DNA of 5,387 nucleotides, from positions 1 to 5,387 of the forward strand of contig DAHZDR010000394.1 in NCBI GenBank assembly GCA_027403435.1, read 5' to 3'. The translations under genes and the position numbers were made by a program. Below are positions 1 to 5,387 of this stretch, piece after piece. Source of the stretch: Deltaproteobacteria bacterium (lineage in GTDB: Bacteria > Desulfobacterota > Binatia > Binatales > Binataceae). Within the stretch, counting starts at the first letter, position 1, and each line of letters starts with the position of its first letter. The notes under the pieces were generated by a model. It had not been told where the DNA came from, made no database searches, and saw only the letters and a program-made list of their open reading frames with translations.

Positions 1-81
1 GCAAACCAGCGCGGCAAGAGTCGGAATAAGCTCGTTGGCCTCGCCGGGAGTGAAAATCTTGTCGAATGGATGCTTGGGCAA
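1..81 (-). CDS. DUF2203-like protein, N-terminal fragment (cut by left edge)
   Basis: Read on the minus strand, this stretch is open and gives MPKHPFDKIFTPGEANELIP followed by TLAALVC, then runs off the window. The 'F-T-x-x-E-A-N-x-L-[IL]-P-x-L' pattern is what I know from the N-terminus of DUF2203 proteins, a small, mostly helical family of unknown function. No ATG or GTG lies in frame between the upstream in-frame stop (TAA, 123-121) and the motif. I chose TTG at 81-79 because GAGG (90-87) lies five bases before it and because family members begin a few residues before this motif. A second TTG at 114-112 would add 11 residues but has no visible ribosome site. The gene is divergent from lon. 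Only 27 residues are visible, so the family call rests on one motif and no biochemical role can be proposed. Confidence 0.6.
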   Translation of the reverse strand, partial: MPKHPFDKIFTPGEANELIPTLAALVC

Positions 82-141
82 GACCGCCTCGTCGGGAATG
101 GCGCGCGATCGCAATCGTGCTTAGCTTCGACCACAGGCAAA

Positions 142-195
142 CCGCCTTGTGCCTTCCCGGGATCGTATATTACTTTAACCTGCGGTGGATGGGAA
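142..195. promoter_or_regulatory. Divergent promoter region between the DUF2203-like gene and lon
   Basis: The spacer between the two divergent genes contains the AT-rich run GTATATTACTTTAA (165-178), which stands out in this GC-rich window. On the plus strand, TATATT (166-171) matches the -10 consensus at five of six positions but has no well-spaced -35. The nearest candidate, CTTGTGC (146-152), sits only 13 bases before it. CTTG is also how heat-shock sigma-32 -35 boxes begin, but the downstream box does not fit sigma-32 well. On the minus strand, TTCCCA (195-190) and TAATAT (172-167) are 17 bases apart, each matching four of six consensus bases, and would serve the DUF2203-like gene. The rest of 82-243 shows nothing else convincing. 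The assignment is inferred from position and base composition. Confidence 0.35.
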
Positions 196-243
196 AGCTT
201 GGGCGGAATCTTTTTGTCTGAGCGGCGGGGGGTTTATCCAGTT

Positions 244-2718
244 ATGGCAGAACGCGCCAAAAGCGAAAAGCGCTTCGAAACCGAAGAGGATCTGAGCAAG
301 GTCGAACTGCCCGATATTTTACCGGTGCTGCCGCTGCGCGGCATCGTGATTTTTCCAAGCCAGATTCATCCGTTCCTGGTCTCACGCGCGGCTTCGCTCA
401 AGTTGATCGATGAGTGCGGCGGAACTTCGCGCATTATCGGCCTGACCGCGCAGAAAAATCCGGAAGAAGAGAACCCGGAGCCCGAGGCGCTCCATGCGCG
501 CGGCACCGCGGTGCGCATCCTCAAGATGCTCAAGTATCCGGACGAGAGCGTCCGGGTGCTGGTGCAGGGCCTGGCGCGGATCGAAATCCAGGATTTCGTG
601 CAACGCGAACCGTATTTCACGGCGCACGTCGCGCGGCTCGAGGAAATCTTCAAGCCGGAACGCGAGGCCGAAGCGCTGCAGGCGAATCTGGTCAGCCAAT
701 TTTCGAAATTCGTTTCGCTGGTGCCCTATCTGCCGGATGAATTGCAGGTGATGGCGATGCAGGTGCGCGATCCCGCGCGCCTGACCGACATGGTCGCTTC
801 CTATCTGAAGATCGCGGTCGAGGAGCTGCAGGACCTGCTCTCCACGCTCGACATTCGCTCGCGGCTCGAAAAACTGATCGTGATTTTGAGCCGCGAGATC
901 GAACTGCTCGAACTCGGCCACAAGATTCAGTCGCAGGTGCAGTCGGAACTGAACAAGAACCAGCGCGAATACTATTTGCGCCAGCAACTCAAGGCGATTC
1001 AGAAGGAATTGGGCGAAGGCGACGCGCGCACCGCCGAAATCGAGGACCTCGAAAAGAAAATCGAGGCCGCGAAGATGTCCGAGGAGGCGCGCAAGGCGGC
1101 CGACAAGGAACTCGATCGCCTGCGCATGATTCCGCCGGAATCGGCCGAGCACACCGTCGTCCGCACCTATCTCGACTGGCTGGTGAGCCTGCCGTGGGGC
1201 GCCTCGACCGAGGACAACCTCGACATCCATAACGCCCACAAGGTGCTGGACGAAGACCATTACGATCTCGAAAAGGTCAAGGAGCGAATTCTCGAATTCC
1301 TGGCGGTGCGCAAGCTCAAGCATGACACCAAGGGGCCCATCTTGTGCTTCGTCGGGCCGCCCGGCACGGGCAAAACTTCGCTCGGCCGTTCGATCGCGCG
1401 GGCGCTCGGCCGCAAGTTTGTGCGGCTTTCGCTCGGCGGCATCCGCGACGAGGCCGAAATCCGCGGCCATCGCCGGACCTATATCGGTTCGCTGCCCGGA
1501 CGGATCATCCAGGGCTTGCGCAACGCCGGCTCGAACAATCCGCTCTTCATCCTCGACGAAGTGGACAAGCTCGGCGCGGATTTTCGCGGCGACCCCGCGT
1601 CGGCGCTGCTGGAAGTGCTCGACCCCGAGCAGAACAGCGCCTTCGCCGATCACTATCTGGACGTCCCGTTCGACCTTTCGCACGTGCTGTTTGTGACGAC
1701 CGCGAACGTGCTCGACACGATTCCGCCCGCGTTGCGCGATCGGATGGAGGTGCTGGAGCTGCCCGGCTACACCGAGGAAGAAAAGCTCAAGATCGGCCAG
1801 CGTTACCTGATTCCACGCGAGATTGCCGAAAACGGCCTCGGCGATCGCAAACTCGACTTCACGCCGGAAGCGATCGCGGAAATTATTCGCAGCCATACGC
1901 GCGAGGCGGGCTTGCGCAACCTGCAGCGCGAAATCGGGCGGGTGTGCCGCAAAATTGCGCGCTCGATCGCCGAAGGCGAGGACGAAACGCCGCCGGAGCT
2001 AATCACGCCCGAGATGCTCAAGAAGTACCTCGGTCCGCCGAAGTTCTTCGCCGAAGTCGCCGAACGCACCAACGAACCCGGCGTCGCGACCGGCTTGGCC
2101 TGGACCCCGAACGGCGGCGATATCATCTTTATTGAATGCACGCGGATGAACGGCCAGAAGGGCCTCATCCTGACCGGCTCGCTCGGGGACGTGATGAAGG
2201 AATCGGCGCAGGCCGCCCTTTCCTATATCCGCTCCCGCGCCGATCGGCTGAGCCTTCCCACGGACTTCTTCGACAAATCCGATATCCATATCCACGTGCC
2301 CGCGGGCGCGATTCCCAAGGACGGTCCGTCGGCCGGCGTGACGATCGCGGCGGCGCTCGCCTCGATGCTGACCGGACGGCCGGTGCGCGCGGACGTCGCG
2401 ATGACCGGCGAGATCACGCTGCGCGGCAAGGTTCTGCCGGTCGGCGGGATCAAGGAAAAAGTCCTCGCCGCGCGGCGCGCCGGAATCCATACTGTGATTC
2501 TGCCGCGCCGCAACGAAAGCGACCTCGAGGACATTCCGCCCGAAGTCCGCGCCGAGATGGAAACGATTTTCGTCGACGCCGTCGATGAAGTACTCAACCA
2601 CGCGCTGCGCGCGCCGTCGGTCGCCGGCGCGGCCGTCGATGGCGCCGCGGAGCGGCCGCCCGCTCCCACTGAAGCGGGAAAGCCAAAGCCCGCCGCGGCG
2701 GCGGTCGGACGAGCCTGA
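244..2718 (+). CDS. lon: ATP-dependent Lon protease (endopeptidase La)
   Basis: Encodes an 824-aa cytosolic AAA+ serine protease that unfolds and degrades misfolded and selected regulatory proteins. Domain order is canonical for LonA: an N-terminal substrate-binding domain opening with LPVLPLR (about residues 20-225); a helical, charged coiled-coil region beginning LNKNQREYYLRQQL (from 236); an AAA+ module with Walker A GPPGTGKT (371-378) and Walker B LFILDEVD (434-441); and the protease domain from about 605, with GLAWT (617-621), catalytic Ser696 in DGPSAG and Lys739 in GGIKEK. The 43-residue Ser-Lys spacing equals that of E. coli Lon (S679, K722). The ATG at 244 is preferred over an ATG at 70 because homology begins there; the 58 extra upstream residues resemble no Lon sequence and would cross the promoter region. 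A G-run (227-232) is a weak ribosome site 11 bases upstream. The last 35 residues (790-824) form an Ala/Pro-rich, probably disordered tail. No clpX or clpP lies directly upstream, unlike the E. coli arrangement. Confidence 0.97.
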   Translation: MAERAKSEKRFETEEDLSKVELPDILPVLPLRGIVIFPSQIHPFLVSRAASLKLIDECGGTSRIIGLTAQKNPEEENPEPEALHARGTAVRILKMLKYPDESVRVLVQGLARIEIQDFVQREPYFTAHVARLEEIFKPEREAEALQANLVSQFSKFVSLVPYLPDELQVMAMQVRDPARLTDMVASYLKIAVEELQDLLSTLDIRSRLEKLIVILSREIELLELGHKIQSQVQSELNKNQREYYLRQQLKAIQKELGEGDARTAEIEDLEKKIEAAKMSEEARKAADKELDRLRMIPPESAEHTVVRTYLDWLVSLPWGASTEDNLDIHNAHKVLDEDHYDLEKVKERILEFLAVRKLKHDTKGPILCFVGPPGTGKTSLGRSIARALGRKFVRLSLGGIRDEAEIRGHRRTYIGSLPGRIIQGLRNAGSNNPLFILDEVDKLGADFRGDPASALLEVLDPEQNSAFADHYLDVPFDLSHVLFVTTANVLDTIPPALRDRMEVLELPGYTEEEKLKIGQRYLIPREIAENGLGDRKLDFTPEAIAEIIRSHTREAGLRNLQREIGRVCRKIARSIAEGEDETPPELITPEMLKKYLGPPKFFAEVAERTNEPGVATGLAWTPNGGDIIFIECTRMNGQKGLILTGSLGDVMKESAQAALSYIRSRADRLSLPTDFFDKSDIHIHVPAGAIPKDGPSAGVTIAAALASMLTGRPVRADVAMTGEITLRGKVLPVGGIKEKVLAARRAGIHTVILPRRNESDLEDIPPEVRAEMETIFVDAVDEVLNHALRAPSVAGAAVDGAAERPPAPTEAGKPKPAAAAVGRA

Positions 2719-2755
2719 TCGTCCGGGTTCCGCGGCCGCCCATCGCGCGGCGCGC

Positions 2756-2784
2756 TTGACCCGCCGGTTGCGGCTCCGTACATC
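2756..2784 (+). promoter_or_regulatory. Candidate sigma-70-type promoter for glgA-rnhA
   Basis: In the lon-glgA spacer, TTGACC (2756-2761, five of six -35 consensus bases) is followed after exactly 17 bases by TACATC (2779-2784, three of six -10 bases). Transcription would begin near 2791 and leave an untranslated leader of about 110 bases before glgA. The -35 is good and the -10 is weak, which is common in GC-rich genomes but also arises by chance. The remainder of the spacer (2719-2902) holds no gene or RNA that I recognise. Confidence 0.4.
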
Positions 2785-2860
2785 ACTTGCATCGAAGGCG
2801 TGAGCGCGGGTCGCGAAGATCCGCTGAAATTCGTTCGGATCAAGCCCGCGGAGACGTCGC

Positions 2861-2888
2861 CGGCGCGCCGCGTGGGGCGTGCGCGCCG
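2861..2888 (+). repeat. GC-rich inverted repeat in the glgA leader
   Basis: CGGCGCGC (2861-2868) pairs perfectly with GCGCGCCG (2881-2888) around a 12-base loop that contains GGGG. The stem ends 14 bases before the glgA ATG, so in RNA it would sit where a ribosome site is expected. No good Shine-Dalgarno sequence is visible between the stem and the start. An all-GC stem of this size can arise by chance in DNA of this composition, so a role in translation is only a possibility. Confidence 0.35.
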
Positions 2889-2902
2889 CGCCAGTATTGA
2901 AG

Positions 2903-4369
2903 ATGCGCATTGCGATTGTGGCGGCCGAAATCGGCCCCTGGGCCAAGGAGGGCGGACTCGCCGACGTGATCGGCGCGCTGCCGCGCGCGCTGACGCGGCG
3001 CGGCGCCGAGCCGTGCGTAATCGCCCCCGCCTATCCGGCCCTGACCGGCGCGCTGGAAACCACCGTGCTCGCCGACCGGCATACGGTCGCGATGGGCGGC
3101 CAGACCGAGCCGTTTCGCGTGCTCGGCGCGAAAACGCCGGCCGGCGCGCCGCTCTACCTGATTGAGCATCCGGGAATGTTCGGCCGGGCGGGAATTTACG
3201 GCGGGCAAGGCCGCGAATATCCGGACAACGCCCGCCGTTTCGTCTTCTTCGGACGCGCGGCGGCGATCGTCGCGGCGGAACTGGCGCGGCCGCAGGTGGT
3301 CCACGCTCACGACTGGCACGCCGCGGCGACCGTGCTCGCGATGCGCGCGGAGACGGCGACGCGGGAGCGGATGAAATCGACGCTCGCCGTATTGACGATC
3401 CACAACCTCGCCTTTCAGGGAATTTTCGAGAGCCATGACTTTCCGATGCTGGGGCTGGATTGGTCGTGGTACAACGTCGAAGCGCTGGAGTTCTGGGGCC
3501 GGGTCAACTTGATGAAAGGGGCGATCGCGCTGGCCGACGGCGTCTCCACCGTGAGTCCGACTTACGCCAGGGAGGTCACGCACGATCCCGAACTGGGCTG
3601 TGGGCTCGACGGGGTGCTGCGAGCCAAGGGCGATCGCTTCGTCGGAATTCTCAACGGCGCGGATTACGACGAATGGAATCCGGCGCACGACCGGCTGATT
3701 CCGAAACCTTATTCGCCCCGCCGGCGCGCCAACAAAAAATATTGTCTGGACGTGTTGCGCGACGATCTCCATCTGCCGCATCCGGCCAAATCCAACGCCG
3801 TTCCGATGATCGGGATGGTCACGCGGATGACGCCGCAGAAGGGGATGGATATACTTGCCGGCGCGCTCGACGCGATCATGGCGCAAGACATTCAGCTCGT
3901 GATGCTCGCGAGCGGCGACGCGGCTTTGGAGAAAATTTTCCAGGAGTCGGTCCGCCGCCACCCCGATCGCATGCGCCTGATTACCGGTTTCGATAACGCC
4001 CTCGCCCATCGGATCATGGCCGCCAGCGACATGTTCCTGATGCCGTCGCGGTTCGAGCCGTGCGGTCTGACCCAGATGTACGCGCTGCGCTACGGAACCG
4101 CGCCGATTGTCCGCGCGACCGGCGGCCTGCGCGACACCGTCAGCGAATTCAATCCACGCACCCGCGGCGGCAACGGTTTTCCGTTCAGCGAGTACGCTCC
4201 GGCGGCGCTTGCGCGGGCGGTCGCGCGCGCCGTGGAAACCTTTCGCCGTCCGGCGAAATGGCGGGTGCTGGTCGGCAACTGCTTCAGGAGCGATTACTCG
4301 TGGGACCGCGCCGCCGGCCAGTATCTCGAATGGTTCGAGCGGCTGCGCGGGGAGCGGACCGTCAAATGA
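2903..4369 (+). CDS. glgA: Glycogen synthase (ADP-glucose-type, GT5)
   Basis: Encodes a 488-aa cytosolic glucosyltransferase that extends alpha-1,4-glucan chains from a nucleotide-sugar donor, normally ADP-glucose in bacteria, during glycogen synthesis. The N-terminal Rossmann half begins MRIAIVAAEIGPWAKEGGLA: Lys15 and Asp21 fall at the same positions as in E. coli GlgA, which supports the ATG at 2903 over a GTG at 2879. Further hallmarks are HAHDWH (134-139), the LTIHNLAFQG stretch, the GVSTVSPTYA segment and NGADYDEWNP. The C-terminal half has TRMTPQKG, with Arg308 and Lys313 spaced as E. coli R300 and K305, and FEPCGLTQMYALRYG with Glu385 and Cys387 matching E377 and C379. The usual KTGGL motif is KEGGL here. 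No strong ribosome site is seen. The stop TGA overlaps the rnhA ATG, so the two genes are probably cotranscribed. No other glycogen gene is in the window, so the donor is inferred from the family. Confidence 0.96.
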   Translation: MRIAIVAAEIGPWAKEGGLADVIGALPRALTRRGAEPCVIAPAYPALTGALETTVLADRHTVAMGGQTEPFRVLGAKTPAGAPLYLIEHPGMFGRAGIYGGQGREYPDNARRFVFFGRAAAIVAAELARPQVVHAHDWHAAATVLAMRAETATRERMKSTLAVLTIHNLAFQGIFESHDFPMLGLDWSWYNVEALEFWGRVNLMKGAIALADGVSTVSPTYAREVTHDPELGCGLDGVLRAKGDRFVGILNGADYDEWNPAHDRLIPKPYSPRRRANKKYCLDVLRDDLHLPHPAKSNAVPMIGMVTRMTPQKGMDILAGALDAIMAQDIQLVMLASGDAALEKIFQESVRRHPDRMRLITGFDNALAHRIMAASDMFLMPSRFEPCGLTQMYALRYGTAPIVRATGGLRDTVSEFNPRTRGGNGFPFSEYAPAALARAVARAVETFRRPAKWRVLVGNCFRSDYSWDRAAGQYLEWFERLRGERTVK

Positions 4370-5040
4370 GCGCCGCGGCGGCTCCTGGAAGCGAAATCTA
4401 TTACGTCTATGCGGACGGATCGTGCCTGGGAAATCCGGGTCCGGGCGGATGGGCCGCGGTGATCGTCAAGCCGGACGGAACTTCCCGCACGATTTACGGC
4501 GGCGATCCTTCGAGCACCAACAACCGGATGGAACTGACGGCGGCGATCGAGGGGTTGCGCGCTATTCCGGCGGGAACTCGCGTGGTGCTGCGCAGCGACA
4601 GCCAGTACCTGGTCAAGACCATGACGCTCAATTGGAAGCGCAACGTAAACGCCGACTTATGGAAGCGTCTCGACCACGAAACCGGCCAGCGGCGGGCGCG
4701 CTTCGAATGGGTGGAAGGACACGCCGGCGATCCGCTCAATGAACAAGCCGATCGCCAGGCGCGCGCCGCGGCCGCGCTCGCGGGACGCACCGGCCGCGTC
4801 CATTACCACGACCTGCCGATCGTCGAGGAAAAAGCCAAGCCGCCGCCGGCCGCGGAATTCGGCGAGGACGCCGCCGCCGTGCGCGAACTGCGTCCGCTGC
4901 TGGCGGCGGAGGAAAGCGTGCGGCGATGCCGCGGATGCGGCGGCGCGTTCGTCGCCACCGGCGACGAACGGTCGCGCGCGTACTGCGCCCTCGCCGCATG
5001 CCAGCTCAAGGCGCGGCGCGGCAACAGCCACTCCGCCTGA
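4366..5040 (+). CDS. rnhA: Ribonuclease HI with C-terminal Cys4 extension
   Basis: Encodes a 224-aa endonuclease that cuts the RNA strand of RNA-DNA hybrids (R-loops, replication primers) using divalent metal ions. The RNase H fold occupies about residues 10-138. The four acidic catalytic residues are present: Asp17 in YADGS, Glu56 in NNRMEL, Asp78 in RSDSQY and Asp129 in NEQAD, plus the loop histidine His119 in VEGHAGDP. Between QY (80-81) and DLW (97-99) it is about 13 residues shorter than E. coli RNase HI, so most of the basic protrusion is missing. After the domain come a Pro/Ala-rich charged linker (about 140-184) and a small module with Cys188, Cys191, Cys207 and Cys212, making the protein about 70 residues longer than the E. 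coli enzyme (155 aa). The start overlaps the glgA stop (ATGA), with GGAG 11 bases upstream, which suggests translational coupling. The RNase HI call is firm; the role of the tail is unknown. Confidence 0.95.
   Translation: MSAAAAPGSEIYYVYADGSCLGNPGPGGWAAVIVKPDGTSRTIYGGDPSSTNNRMELTAAIEGLRAIPAGTRVVLRSDSQYLVKTMTLNWKRNVNADLWKRLDHETGQRRARFEWVEGHAGDPLNEQADRQARAAAALAGRTGRVHYHDLPIVEEKAKPPPAAEFGEDAAAVRELRPLLAAEESVRRCRGCGGAFVATGDERSRAYCALAACQLKARRGNSHSA
4918..5037 (+). other. Cys4 putative zinc-binding module at the RNase HI C-terminus
   Basis: Residues 185-224 of the RNase HI contain CRGC (188-191), then RAYC (204-207) and a cysteine five residues later (212), followed by QLKARR. The spacing is C-x2-C-x15-C-x4-C, with a Gly-Gly and an aromatic residue after the first pair. 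This is the general layout of small zinc-ribbon or treble-clef fingers of the 'CxxCG..F...YC...C...R' type. The basic residues after the last cysteine could contact nucleic acid. Zinc binding is inferred from cysteine spacing alone, and I cannot assign a named family. Confidence 0.6.
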
Positions 5041-5044
5041 CGGC

Positions 5045-5066
5045 GCGGCGAACCGGCGTTCGCGGC
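5045..5066. terminator. Small hairpin between convergent rnhA and SPFH genes
   Basis: GCGAAC (5048-5053) and GTTCGC (5058-5063) form a perfect six-pair stem with a CGGC tetraloop, extendable by two G-C pairs (5045-5046 with 5065-5066) past a G-G mismatch. It fills most of the 25-base gap between the two convergent stop codons, where a shared bidirectional terminator would be expected. No T-run follows on either strand, so it is not a classical intrinsic terminator; it may aid Rho-dependent ending, protect 3' ends, or be chance. Confidence 0.35.
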
Positions 5067-5387
5067 TAAGGTTGGCCGGGAGCGGACGGCCCGATCGGAA
5101 TCGTCGCGCTGACGGCGGCCGCCGGATTCGCGCCGGCCGGTCGCGACGCGGCGCTGGCGATCCCGCCGCCTTCGCCGCCGCTAGAACCGTTCGGATGGCG
5201 AATCACGCTCATCGCGGTCGCGATCATGCCAGCCATATCGGCAAGGTTCGCCGGTAGAATCAGGGTGTTGGTGGTTTTGGCGAGATTGCCGAACTGACCG
5301 ATATAATCGGTGGCGACGCGGTATTGCACCGCTTCGAAGCCGCCGGGCCCGGCGATCGCGGCGGCGACCGCGCGAATCCCCTCGGCC
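5066..5387 (-). CDS. SPFH/band-7 (stomatin/QmcA-like) protein, C-terminal fragment (cut by right edge)
   Basis: The minus strand is open from the right edge to TAG at 5068-5066, giving the last 106 residues of a longer protein. They include AEGIRAVAAAIAG, then GGFEAVQYRVATDYIGQFG, LAKTTNTLILPANLADM and AGMIATAMSVI. The order Ala/Glu-rich helix, 'A-x-x-x-R-V-A', 'F-G-x-L-A-K', 'N-T-x-I-L-P' and 'M-I-A-x-A-M' is typical of the region after the band-7 domain in bacterial stomatin, paraslipin and QmcA proteins. These are membrane-anchored oligomers that organise membrane microdomains and often associate with NfeD-type partners or membrane proteases. The N-terminal membrane anchor and the band-7 domain lie outside the window. 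The final 45 residues or so are a Gly/Ala/Pro/Ser-rich tail that is probably disordered. The gene converges on rnhA. Family confidence is high; the subfamily cannot be fixed from this part. Confidence 0.85.
   Translation of the reverse strand, partial: AEGIRAVAAAIAGPGGFEAVQYRVATDYIGQFGNLAKTTNTLILPANLADMAGMIATAMSVIRHPNGSSGGEGGGIASAASRPAGANPAAAVSATIPIGPSAPGQP

Noticed and set aside
70..243. Upstream extension of Lon to an ATG at 70
   Set aside because: The 58 added residues do not resemble a Lon N-terminus, cover the AT-rich promoter patch and overlap the divergent gene start. The ATG at 244 gives the normal family length.
382..1896. Long minus-strand open frame (504 codons) opposite lon
   Set aside because: It lies antisense to a clear lon gene in GC-rich DNA, where antisense frames stay open by codon bias. 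Its protein has an odd His/Arg/Val-rich composition and no recognisable domain.
2659..2701. Inverted repeat CCCGCT/AGCGGG and 12-base palindrome CCGCCGCGGCGG at the lon end, considered as a terminator
   Set aside because: Both are inside the lon coding region, neither is followed by a T-run, and GC-rich Ala/Pro codons easily create such symmetry.
2719..2902. Possible small RNA, tRNA or small gene in the lon-glgA spacer
   Set aside because: No tRNA-like arms, no riboswitch pattern I know and no short frame with a ribosome site; only a promoter-like pair and one stem are visible.
1999..2946. Minus-strand open frame (315 codons) across the lon end and spacer
   Set aside because: Arg/Gly/Ala-rich shadow of lon with no family motif; no ribosome site or context supports it.
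2840..4009. Minus-strand open frame (389 codons) opposite glgA
   Set aside because: Fully explained as an antisense shadow of the well-conserved glgA gene.
4060..4365. In-frame upstream extension of rnhA inside glgA
   Set aside because: The added residues are a frame-shifted reading of conserved glgA sequence; the ATG overlapping the glgA stop gives a normal RNase HI N-terminus.
4739..5257. Plus-strand Arg-rich open frame overlapping the rnhA end and reaching into the SPFH gene
   Set aside because: Very high Arg/Ala content with no domain; it overlaps two supported genes in other frames.

Overview
This is a GC-rich (roughly 64% by eye), densely coded bacterial chromosomal segment with four recognisable genes and one less certain gene fragment. 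I see no mobile element, phage gene, CRISPR array, tRNA or rRNA. The proteins are bacterial housekeeping types. The GC content, codon use and gene mix would fit an uncultured soil or subsurface lineage of the deltaproteobacterial, Binatota or Acidobacteria kind, but nothing here fixes the taxonomy.

Left edge (1-243): on the minus strand are the first codons of a gene that reads like the N-terminus of a DUF2203-family protein, apparently starting at TTG. It is divergent from lon, and the short spacer holds a conspicuous AT-rich patch that probably carries promoter elements. Positions 244-2718 (+) encode a complete Lon protease (824 aa) with intact Walker A, Walker B and Ser-Lys catalytic dyad.

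Middle (2719-4369): a 184-base spacer has a plausible promoter (TTGACC, 17-base gap, TACATC) and a GC-rich inverted repeat just before glgA. glgA (2903-4369, +) encodes a complete 488-aa GT5-family glycogen synthase. Its stop overlaps the next start in an ATGA motif.

Right part (4366-5387): rnhA encodes a 224-aa RNase HI with all catalytic residues. It lacks most of the basic-protrusion segment of the E. coli enzyme and carries an unusual C-terminal extension ending in a CxxC-x15-CxxxxC motif that looks like a small zinc-binding module. This is the most notable thing in the window. A convergent minus-strand gene, cut by the right edge, encodes the C-terminus of an SPFH/band-7 (stomatin or QmcA-like) membrane protein. 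The two genes end 25 bases apart across a small hairpin.

Functionally the genes are a mixed set: protein quality control (Lon), glycogen synthesis (GlgA), RNA-DNA hybrid removal (RNase HI) and membrane-microdomain organisation (SPFH). Only glgA and rnhA look cotranscribed. I find no convincing evidence of a new multi-gene system. The fused RNase HI is the best candidate for something undescribed.
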